A stretch of 6,493 nucleotides of DNA from assembly GCA_946410505.1 (NCBI GenBank), contig CAMKAP010000119.1:1-6493 (forward strand), given 5' to 3'. Made by a program: the position numbers and the translations under genes. The notes under the pieces are model-generated. The model saw nothing but the letters and a program-made list of their open reading frames with translations, was not told where the DNA came from and made no database searches. The DNA is from an uncultured Clostridia bacterium (lineage in GTDB: Bacteria > Bacillota_A > Clostridia > Oscillospirales > Oscillospiraceae). Shown in pieces: positions 1 to 5,182 of the stretch (its first letter is position 1; each line of letters starts with the position of its first letter).

Positions 1-109
1 GATGCATCAGAGAACTCCAGTCGCCGTTTTTATAGCTGGACTCCATAGAGAGCTCAGAAGCATCACGGTCCAGCACTTCTGCAACAAACTCCAAAAACTT
101 CTGTTCCAT
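1..109 (-). CDS. Acyl carrier protein, N-terminal part (cut by left window edge)
   Basis: The 36 visible residues begin MEQKFLEFVAEVLDRDASEL and look like helix I and the following loop of an acyl carrier protein. The motif G-D-W-S-S-L-M-H (residues 29-36) matches the region around the prosthetic-group serine (DSL in E. coli AcpP). Ser33 would carry 4'-phosphopantetheine and sits close to its usual position (Ser36 in AcpP). The start is well supported: ATG at 107-109 is preceded on this strand by AAAAGGAG (117-124) with 7 nt spacing. The gene begins 20 bp after the stop of the PglD-like gene, so it is very probably in the same operon. The W-S-S-L form is more like specialised ACPs of natural-product or glycan loci than the housekeeping fatty-acid ACP; that part is inference. 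Only half of the expected 75-80 residues are visible. Confidence 0.8.
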   Translation of the reverse strand, partial: MEQKFLEFVAEVLDRDASELSMESSYKNGDWSSLMH

Positions 110-116
110 CGTATAT

Positions 117-124
117 CTCCTTTT
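117..124 (-). promoter_or_regulatory. Ribosome binding site of the acyl carrier protein gene
   Basis: AAAAGGAG on the minus strand lies 7 nt before the ATG at 107-109. This strong Shine-Dalgarno site fixes the start of a gene of which only the N-terminus is in the window, and suggests the ACP can be translated well independently of the upstream gene. Confidence 0.8.
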
Positions 125-129
125 GTTGA

Positions 130-759
130 TTACATTTTTTTGGCAGGGTTACCGAACATGTGGCGCCCCGGCCTGACATTGCTAATCACAAAGCTGCCCG
201 CTCCGATCACGGCGCCGTCCCCGATCCTGATGCCCGGGACAGTACTGGCGGAATTGTTAAGCAAGACGCTCTCGCCGATCTGCACGTGACCGTTGACCGA
301 GCAGTTGCCGAAAAGAGTGCTGAAACTGCCGACAGATGCATCGTGACCGATAAAATTCTGCGCCAGAATCGTCACGTAGTCTCCGATCGTTACATTTACT
401 GTAATCCTTGTGTCCGGATAAATGATGCAGCCCTTCCCGATCCGGCAGAAGCTGCCGATATGGGCGTCAGGATGGATCAGGGAGACGATTTCTGCGCCGC
501 GCTCGCGCAAGCTTCCGATTACCTTTTTTTTGACCTCCGGGAAGCCAAGCGCAATGACGAATTCTTCATTCTCATTTGGCTGCCACTCCGAGATCTTTCC
601 GACGATCTCATAATCACAATCATATCCGTCGAGTGCACGGAGATCATCGTCCAGAAAGCCGCGGATGGTCCAACGCGGCGTGATTTCATTGATCTCCTTG
701 CTCCATTGGAGCAGCTCGCGGCCGAAACCGCCTGCCCCGACGATCAGCAGATCCTTCAT
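130..759 (-). CDS. pglD: PglD/NeuD-family sugar N- (or O-) acyltransferase
   Basis: A 209-residue, full-length member of the NeuD/PglD family. The N-terminal Rossmann-like half binds the UDP-sugar and opens with V-G-A-G-G-F-G-R-E (7-15). The second half is a left-handed beta-helix of hexapeptide repeats (about 100-190), followed by the family C-terminus G-N-P-A-K-K-M. His139, in I-G-H-D, aligns with the catalytic His125 of Campylobacter PglD (I-E-H-E). Known family role: acetyl-CoA-dependent acetylation of the 4-amino group of UDP-4-amino-4,6-dideoxy-GlcNAc to give UDP-di-N-acetylbacillosamine; NeuD relatives O-acetylate sialic acid. The PglC-like and PglE-like neighbours favour the PglD role. 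ATG at 757-759 has GGAGG at 767-771, and it overlaps the upstream stop as ATGA, which indicates translational coupling. The acyl donor could differ from acetyl-CoA, because an acyl carrier protein follows directly. Confidence 0.9.
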   Translation of the reverse strand: MKDLLIVGAGGFGRELLQWSKEINEITPRWTIRGFLDDDLRALDGYDCDYEIVGKISEWQPNENEEFVIALGFPEVKKKVIGSLRERGAEIVSLIHPDAHIGSFCRIGKGCIIYPDTRITVNVTIGDYVTILAQNFIGHDASVGSFSTLFGNCSVNGHVQIGESVLLNNSASTVPGIRIGDGAVIGAGSFVISNVRPGRHMFGNPAKKM

Positions 760-1385
760 GCTTTTGCCTCCGTTCCCATGAATTCTTCCATCGTTGCGCT
801 GGTTTCGGAGGATATTCCTTCACGAAGAAGAACGGTTTTGATCGTCTTGAGAATAATGGACACATCCATACAGAAGCTGATATGTTCGGTGTAATAAACA
901 TCCATTTCAAACTTGTCCTCCCAGGAGACCGTGTTGCGGCCGTGGGCCTGCGCATAGCCGGTCAGCCCGGGGCGGACGTCGTGACGGTGGCGCTGACGCT
1001 CATTATAGCGGGGGAGATAGCGCACCAGCAGCGGCCGGGGACCAACGACAGACATATCGCCGCGGAAAATGTTGATAAGCGAAGGAAGCTCATCCAGACT
1101 CGTACTACGCAGCAGTTTGCCGAACGGCGTGAGGCGCAGCTCATCCGGCAGCAGTTCGCCGTTTTCATCCCTCTCATCTGTCATGGTCCGAAACTTATAG
1201 AGCTTGAAGATCTTTTCGTCTTTCCCGGGGCGCTCCTGCGCGAACAGAACCGGCTTGCCGAGCCGGGAACGCACGAGCAACGCGGTAACGCCCATCACAG
1301 GCGAAAGCACCACAAGTGCGAGACCCGAACAGATCACGTCCAGCGGGCGCTTAAACACTCTCTCATAAATGGTAACTTTTCGCAT
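756..1385 (-). CDS. pglC: PglC-like monotopic phosphoglycosyl transferase (undecaprenyl-phosphate sugar phosphotransferase)
   Basis: A 209-residue bacterial sugar transferase of minimal PglC size, lacking the long N-terminal extension of WbaP-type enzymes. It transfers a sugar 1-phosphate from a UDP-sugar to undecaprenyl phosphate on the inner membrane face, which is the committed step of lipid-linked glycan assembly. A basic stretch followed by a hydrophobic segment (about 14-38) contains the Ser-Pro (28-29) of the re-entrant helix. K-F-R-T-M (64-68), the catalytic Asp-Glu dyad in S-L-D-E-L-P (Asp98, Glu99), G-D-M-S-V-V-G-P-R-P (109-118) and R-P-G-L-T-G (138-143) are all intact. A TTG at 1398-1400 could extend it by five residues, but ATG at 1383-1385 with GGAGG at 1394-1398 (8 nt spacing) is clearly better. 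It is the first gene of the leftward operon. PglD- and PglE-like neighbours suggest UDP-diNAcBac as donor; the sequence alone does not prove this. Confidence 0.92.
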   Translation of the reverse strand: MRKVTIYERVFKRPLDVICSGLALVVLSPVMGVTALLVRSRLGKPVLFAQERPGKDEKIFKLYKFRTMTDERDENGELLPDELRLTPFGKLLRSTSLDELPSLINIFRGDMSVVGPRPLLVRYLPRYNERQRHRHDVRPGLTGYAQAHGRNTVSWEDKFEMDVYYTEHISFCMDVSIILKTIKTVLLREGISSETSATMEEFMGTEAKA

Positions 1386-1393
1386 AAAGTAAG

Positions 1394-1398
1394 CCTCC
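1394..1398 (-). promoter_or_regulatory. Ribosome binding site deciding the start of the PglC-like gene
   Basis: GGAGG on the minus strand is 8 nt upstream of ATG 1383-1385. It overlaps the alternative in-frame TTG start (1398-1400), so the TTG cannot use it. This supports the shorter, 209-residue protein. Confidence 0.85.
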
Positions 1399-1425
1399 AA
1401 TATGGAGATACGCGATTGTAATAAT

Positions 1426-1454
1426 ATTATATCTAACGAATTTTACCACATCAT
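1426..1454 (-). promoter_or_regulatory. Sigma-A-type promoter of the leftward pglC-pglD-ACP operon
   Basis: On the minus strand a perfect -10 hexamer TATAAT lies at 1426-1431 in an AT-rich stretch. Seventeen bases upstream, ATGATG (1449-1454) is a weak -35 with three of six consensus bases. Transcription would start near 1419, leaving a leader of about 34 nt before the PglC-like ATG. The poor -35 suggests the promoter is weak or needs an activator (inference). Confidence 0.6.
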
Positions 1455-1457
1455 CCC

Positions 1458-1490
1458 GGCCCAGTCAATCTTGAGATCGAACCTTGGGCC
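1458..1490. repeat. Inverted repeat GGCCCA-N21-TGGGCC between the divergent promoters
   Basis: A perfect 6-bp inverted repeat (1458-1463 and 1485-1490) lies a few bases upstream of the leftward promoter's -35 region. The spacer contains a smaller imperfect dyad, ATCT-TG-AGAT (1469-1478). The position fits an operator for a dimeric regulator, but a 6-bp repeat of this kind can arise by chance, so this is only a candidate. Confidence 0.25.
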
Positions 1491-1647
1491 TGCATTTACA
1501 AGAAACGATCTTTTCCTCCCCGTATACTTTGCCTCCCGTGGTCCGGAAAGCGTTCCTATCGCCCGCATCTCTGAGCCCGAGACCGGCAAGCAGCGACGAT
1601 GTCGCAACGAATTATTTCAAATCGGTTCTTTTTTGGGCTTTCTTCTA

Positions 1648-1676
1648 TGGACTTTTCCTGAAAATCGTGTTATACT
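1648..1676 (+). promoter_or_regulatory. Sigma-A-type extended -10 promoter of the rightward pglE operon
   Basis: TGGACT (1648-1653, four of six -35 consensus bases), a 17-bp spacer and TATACT (1671-1676, five of six -10 bases) are preceded by the extended -10 dinucleotide TG (1668-1669, TGT-TATACT). Predicted transcription start is near 1683, giving a leader of about 130 nt before the aminotransferase ATG at 1814. Spacing and the extended -10 make this the best rightward promoter in the region. Confidence 0.6.
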
Positions 1677-1736
1677 TGCAGAAATATTTGAGAGGATGCG
1701 CGGATGATTTTCCTCTGCCGTCCTCAACTCTATTTG

Positions 1737-1755
1737 CGGATTTGCCTGGCATCCG
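1737..1755 (+). promoter_or_regulatory. Possible hairpin in the pglE leader
   Basis: CGGAT (1737-1741) pairs with ATCCG (1751-1755) around a loop that can add two G-C pairs (GC...GC). The downstream sequence TTCTTGATCTGTCTTG is pyrimidine-rich but not a run of U, so this is at best a weak attenuator-like or mRNA-stability structure. It lies 59 nt before the aminotransferase start. Confidence 0.2.
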
Positions 1756-1813
1756 TTCTTGATCTGTCTTGAAAAGATGACCCTGGTTCCTCCGCTTATT
1801 GAAGGTATGTAAA

Positions 1814-3061
1814 ATGGATATTACTCCGTTCAAGCAGAAAATATGGCTTTCCTCACCCACCATGCACGGTGAGGAGCTGGAATATGTGGCTGAAGCGATC
1901 CGATCCAACTGGGTCACGACCACCGGGCAGAACATTCAGGAGCTGGAGCGGATGATGGCCGAGCGCTGCGGCGCCCACTATGCCGTCGGCCTTGCCTCCG
2001 GTACCTCCGCCCTGCATATGGCCATCCGTTTTGCCGGTGAGCGCCTGTACGGGTCCAATCCATACGGTTCTCTTCGCGGGAAGAAGGTCTTTTGTTCGGA
2101 TATGACCTTCAGCGCCTCGGTCAATCCCATACTGTATGAGGGCGGCGAGCCCGTCTTCATTGACGCGGAATATGAGACCTGGAACATGGATCCCCGTGCG
2201 CTGGAGCAGGCCTTTGCCGTGTATCCCGATGTAAAGCTGGTAGTGCTGGCTCACCTCTACGGGACGCCCGCCAAGATGGACGAGATCTCCGCCATCTGTG
2301 CAAAGCACGGGGCGCTGATCGTTGAAGACGCCGCCGAATCCCTCGGCTCGACCTACAGAGGACGGCCCTGCGGCTCCCTGGGTGACTTCAATGTCATGAG
2401 CTTTAACGGCAACAAGGTCATCACCGGTTCTTCCGGCGGCATGCTCCTCTCCGACGACCCGGACGTTGTGGCAAAGGTCCGCAAGTGGAGCACGCAGAGT
2501 CGTGACGCCGCACCCTGGTATCAGCATTCCGAGCTGGGCTACAATTACCGCATGAGCAATATCGTGGCCGGCATCGCCCGGGGCAACTTCCTCCACCTGG
2601 ATGAGCACCTTGCCCAAAAGAGGGCGATTTATAAGCGTTATTCCGATGGTCTGAAGGACCTCCCGGTTCAGGTCAATCCGGTTCCTGAGGACTGTATCCC
2701 CAACCACTGGCTCTCCTGCATTCTTCTGGATCGGGACGCCATGTGCCCGCAGATTCGTGACGATCATGCGGCCAGCTTCAAGACCGAACCGGGGAAAAGC
2801 TGCCCGACCGAGATTCTGGATACACTAAAGTTCTACAACGCGGAAGGCCGCCCCATCTGGAAGCCCATGCATATGCAGCCGATTTTTAACGGTTGCCATG
2901 TATTCTCCGCAGAAGGTCTCGTTTCTCCGCTTCGCCGCAGCGCCGAGACGCTTGCGGATGAGGACATCTTCGAGCGCGGTCTGTGCCTGCCCAGTGACAA
3001 CAAAATGACGCCCGAACAGCAGGATATCATCATTGAGATCATTCGCCGCTGCTTTGCCTGA
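1814..3061 (+). CDS. pglE: PglE-like PLP-dependent UDP-4-keto-sugar C4 aminotransferase (DegT/DnrJ/EryC1/StrS family)
   Basis: A 415-residue, full-length fold-type I sugar aminotransferase. In Campylobacter, PglE uses glutamate to transaminate UDP-4-keto-6-deoxy-GlcNAc, giving the 4-amino sugar that PglD acetylates. Visible motifs: G-T-S-A-L-H (63-68, phosphate loop), H-L-Y-G...A-K-M-D-E (147-156), E-D-A-A-E-S-L-G-S (171-179, Asp172 contacts the PLP ring), F-N-G-N-K (197-201, Lys201 forms the Schiff base), S-T-Q-S-R (226-230), G-Y-N-Y-R-M-S-N (242-249), W-K-P-M-H (349-353) and G-L-C-L-P-S (389-394). The F-N-G-N-K, G-Y-N-Y-R and W-K-x-M-H signatures closely match PglE as I recall it, more than generic ArnB/WecE-type relatives. 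An upstream TTG (1799) is less likely than ATG 1814, which has GAAGG at 1801-1805. It heads the rightward operon, 428 bp from the divergent pglC-like gene. A LegC-type role in legionaminic acid synthesis is a less likely alternative. Confidence 0.92.
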   Translation: MDITPFKQKIWLSSPTMHGEELEYVAEAIRSNWVTTTGQNIQELERMMAERCGAHYAVGLASGTSALHMAIRFAGERLYGSNPYGSLRGKKVFCSDMTFSASVNPILYEGGEPVFIDAEYETWNMDPRALEQAFAVYPDVKLVVLAHLYGTPAKMDEISAICAKHGALIVEDAAESLGSTYRGRPCGSLGDFNVMSFNGNKVITGSSGGMLLSDDPDVVAKVRKWSTQSRDAAPWYQHSELGYNYRMSNIVAGIARGNFLHLDEHLAQKRAIYKRYSDGLKDLPVQVNPVPEDCIPNHWLSCILLDRDAMCPQIRDDHAASFKTEPGKSCPTEILDTLKFYNAEGRPIWKPMHMQPIFNGCHVFSAEGLVSPLRRSAETLADEDIFERGLCLPSDNKMTPEQQDIIIEIIRRCFA

Positions 3062-3068
3062 TGAGAAT

Positions 3069-4241
3069 ATGACACTGAACGATTTTTTTCTTAAATCCAT
3101 TACTTCTTATCTGAATCACGAACCCTGTCACGCGGAGATTCCCGGAGACTTTTCCTGGGAAGCACTCCGCGTGCTTTCCGTCGAGCAGCAGCTGCTGCCC
3201 TTCGTCTACACCTCCCTGCAGGATCAGCTCCCGGGCGAGGTCCGCGCGCTCTGGCGCCGGGAGGTCATGCTCTCCATTGCTTCCCAGGTACGCAGGAACG
3301 CGATCTTTCTGGATACTTACCGTGCGTTGAGCGAGATGGGCTTCTCTCCTTTGGTAGTCAAAGGCATTCTCTGCCGCCAGACCTATCCGAAACCAGATGA
3401 GCGTTCTTCTTCTGACGAAGATCTATATGTTCCTCTGGAGGAGTATCCCGCCTTTCACAAGGTGTTGTTGGACCTCGGCTACAAGGCGGATGAGCCCGAC
3501 TACAAGAACGCTCACGAGGGGCGTTACTATAAAGGTGATTTTGTTCTGGAAGGGCATTGGGAATTGTTCCCACAGGAAAACAAAGCACTGAATGTTCTTA
3601 ATCAGCTGAATTCCGGTTTTTGGGAACGCAGCCGTTTTCAGGAGATCGACGGCGTACGGCTGCGCGTCCTCGACCCCACCGACCACATGACCTTTCTGCT
3701 GCTGCACGCTTTCAAGCACTTTGTCAACTCCGGCGTCGGCGTCCGTCAAATATGTGATGTTGCCCGCTGGTCCCTGTCTTATGAGATCGAATGGGAACGG
3801 GTGCGGCAGGCTATGGTGCTTATCCACGCCGAGGTCTTTGCCGGTGCCGTGATGGATGCCGCTCAGAAGTATTTTGGAATGATTCCTCCCACAGCCTGGT
3901 CCTTGGAGGACAGTTCCGCTCTGCTGGAGGATGCTTTGAAGGGCGGTGTCTACGGGAACAACACCATGAAGCGGAAATACAGCGGCGGGATCACGCTCTC
4001 AGCAATGGAGGCGACCGAAAAACGCTCCCGCTTCCACGCTGTACTCCGCGCCGTGTTCCCCCTGCGTACGGTCATGGAGTTGAAATACCCCTGGGTGAAA
4101 AAGAGCGTTCTTCTGCTCCCGGCCGCATGGATTGCGCGCATCGTATCCTACCTTCTGCGCGGGAATGACAAGGACGCCGCAGAAACCGTCAGGATCGGCT
4201 CCGAACGGATGAAGCTGCTGAAGCAATATAAAATCCTATGA
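3069..4241 (+). CDS. Uncharacterised nucleotidyltransferase-family protein (NTP_transf_5-like)
   Basis: A 390-residue protein resembling the uncharacterised nucleotidyltransferase family PF14907. An N-terminal helical region (about 1-90) is followed by the nucleotidyltransferase-like core: L-V-V-K-G-I (95-100), Y-P-K-P-D-E-R (106-112) and S-S-S-D-E-D-L-Y-V (113-121). Asp116 and Asp118 would be the metal-binding pair. Later come E-G-H-W-E-L (161-166) and a helical H-A-F-K-H segment (213-217). The C-terminal 100 residues are basic and carry a hydrophobic stretch (about 347-363) that could sit on the membrane. The family occurs in surface-polysaccharide and peptide-modification loci, but I know of no established reaction for it. 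ATG 3069 lies 7 nt after the aminotransferase stop with only a weak GATGAG in front, suggesting translational coupling. An in-frame TTG at 3033 overlaps the upstream gene and is less likely. The 3' end overlaps the next gene as ATGA. Confidence 0.8.
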   Translation: MTLNDFFLKSITSYLNHEPCHAEIPGDFSWEALRVLSVEQQLLPFVYTSLQDQLPGEVRALWRREVMLSIASQVRRNAIFLDTYRALSEMGFSPLVVKGILCRQTYPKPDERSSSDEDLYVPLEEYPAFHKVLLDLGYKADEPDYKNAHEGRYYKGDFVLEGHWELFPQENKALNVLNQLNSGFWERSRFQEIDGVRLRVLDPTDHMTFLLLHAFKHFVNSGVGVRQICDVARWSLSYEIEWERVRQAMVLIHAEVFAGAVMDAAQKYFGMIPPTAWSLEDSSALLEDALKGGVYGNNTMKRKYSGGITLSAMEATEKRSRFHAVLRAVFPLRTVMELKYPWVKKSVLLLPAAWIARIVSYLLRGNDKDAAETVRIGSERMKLLKQYKIL

Positions 4242-5107
4242 AAAAAAAGTACTCCGTTATTCTGCGTCTTCTCCTGATACTGTTCCTTTGCGCCGCGCTG
4301 ACCGCATGCGTCTCCGCTGTCGTATGCACGTATTCGCTCTCCGAAAAGGAATACATCGTTCCTATTGATGGCATCCGTCAGGATACCAAGATCGTCGTCA
4401 TCTCCGACCTGCACAGCCGCCAGTTCGGCGAGGACAACGAGCGGCTGCTTGCCGCCATCGCCGCGCAGGAGCCGGCAGCCATCTTCTGTCTGGGCGACAT
4501 GATCAACAACGATGCGGATGAAGCCGACCTGGAAGAGCTTTGCACCTTTCTTGAGAAGCTTCAAAACGTGGCTCAGGTGTACTATTCTCTTGGGAACACC
4601 GAGATGGACTGCCCCCTGGGGCCGGAGCGGATCCTTGCCGCCGTCAATGAGACGAGCGCGATCGCGATGCAGGATGATTACCTGGAAACCGAGATCGGTG
4701 GGAACCGGGTCAACATCGGGTTCACGATGGGGCATTACCATTACAGCAAAGAGCAGTGGGCCGCGGCACCGGATTATGTAATGGAAAAGAGTGTTGGCGC
4801 TGACGGCACTCCCGCCATTGTGCTGCGTCATATGCCGGAGGGGTTTTTTGCCGATGGGCATGAGACCTGGACCGGGGACCTTGTCCTCTGCGGCCATACC
4901 CATGGCGGTCTGTTCCGGATCCCGGGGATCGGCGGTGTCTACGCTCCGAACCAAGGCTGGTTTCCGAAATACGACCGTGGCCTCTTTCTCTTTGACGACG
5001 GACAATTTACCATGATCATCAACGCAGGCCTTGCCGGCCGTGGCCGGATCCCCAGGATCTTCAACATGCCGGAGATCAGCGTGATCACGCTGACCGGCAC
5101 GAACTGA
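4238..5107 (+). CDS. Membrane-anchored calcineurin-like metallophosphoesterase (YkuE/LpxG-like) with altered GNH motif
   Basis: A 289-residue dimetal phosphoesterase. The N-terminus (K-K-K, then hydrophobic 7-29) is an export signal or membrane anchor. L-T-A-C (21-24) fits a lipobox, so it may be a lipoprotein anchored through Cys24, with the enzyme outside the cytoplasm. Metal ligands are present in order: D-L-H (Asp57, His59), G-D-M (Asp87), G-N-T-E (Asn120), L-R-H-M-P (His198) and G-H-T-H-G-G (His220, His222). The third motif, normally G-N-H-[DE], reads G-N-T-E: Thr121 (ACC at 4598-4600) replaces the usual catalytic His. The C-terminal I-I-N-A-G-L-A...N-M-P-E-I pattern is typical of YkuE-type enzymes, which act on lipid or nucleotide-sugar phosphate bonds in some relatives. 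It overlaps the preceding gene by 4 bp (ATGA) with no clear ribosome site, so translation is probably coupled. Placement in a glycan operon suggests a lipid-linked or nucleotide-sugar phosphate substrate (inference). Confidence 0.88.
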   Translation: MKKKYSVILRLLLILFLCAALTACVSAVVCTYSLSEKEYIVPIDGIRQDTKIVVISDLHSRQFGEDNERLLAAIAAQEPAAIFCLGDMINNDADEADLEELCTFLEKLQNVAQVYYSLGNTEMDCPLGPERILAAVNETSAIAMQDDYLETEIGGNRVNIGFTMGHYHYSKEQWAAAPDYVMEKSVGADGTPAIVLRHMPEGFFADGHETWTGDLVLCGHTHGGLFRIPGIGGVYAPNQGWFPKYDRGLFLFDDGQFTMIINAGLAGRGRIPRIFNMPEISVITLTGTN

Positions 5108-5128
5108 AACACATTCAGAAAATTGCGA

Positions 5129-5168
5129 AACAGCAGCCCCATGCGACATATCGCATGGGGCTGCTGTT
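5129..5168. terminator. Perfect 18-bp hairpin, bidirectional terminator between convergent genes
   Basis: AACAGCAGCCCCATGCGA (5129-5146) is exactly complementary to 5151-5168, with the 4-nt loop CATA. It sits 21 bp after the phosphoesterase stop and 14 bp before the stop of the convergent kinase gene. The GC-rich stem ends in A-A/T-T pairs, so rightward RNA ends the stem in UU then AUCUGUAU, and leftward RNA reads UU then UCGCAAUUUU. The U-tracts are imperfect, but the position and stem strength make a shared intrinsic terminator the best reading. Confidence 0.85.
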
Positions 5169-5182
5169 ATCTGTATCAATGC

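Larger units (their letters stand above)
1386..1813. other. Divergent intergenic control region, no credible gene
   Basis: This 428-bp stretch is more AT-rich than its flanks. It separates the leftward pglC-like operon from the rightward pglE-like operon. It contains two opposing promoters, an inverted repeat GGCCCA...TGGGCC (1458-1490) and short hairpins at 1593-1605 and 1737-1755. Short open frames here have no ribosome binding site and give proteins of no recognisable family. The region is longer than needed for two simple promoters, which leaves room for regulator binding or leader-mediated control. Confidence 0.7.

Noticed and set aside
160..894. A 244-codon open frame on the plus strand opposite the PglD-like gene.
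   Set aside because: It spans two well-supported minus-strand genes, has no ribosome site, and its composition is that of a shadow frame.
1386..1400. TTG at 1398-1400 as an upstream start for the PglC-like protein.
   Set aside because: The GGAGG ribosome site overlaps this codon and is correctly spaced for the ATG at 1383-1385.
1593..1605. GCGAC-GAT-GTCGC mini-hairpin as a terminator or riboswitch element.
   Set aside because: The stem is only 5 bp, no U-tract follows, and it lies upstream of the predicted rightward promoter.
1402..1762. Two overlapping short open frames (about 90-100 codons) in the divergent region.
   Set aside because: They have no Shine-Dalgarno site or recognisable domain, overlap each other, and cover the predicted promoters.
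1853..2767. A 304-codon open frame on the minus strand inside the aminotransferase gene.
   Set aside because: It is the antisense shadow of a clear PLP aminotransferase and resembles no known family.
4148..5179. A 343-codon open frame on the minus strand across the phosphoesterase gene.
   Set aside because: It is antisense to a gene with all metallophosphoesterase motifs, runs through the terminator hairpin, and encodes no recognisable domain.
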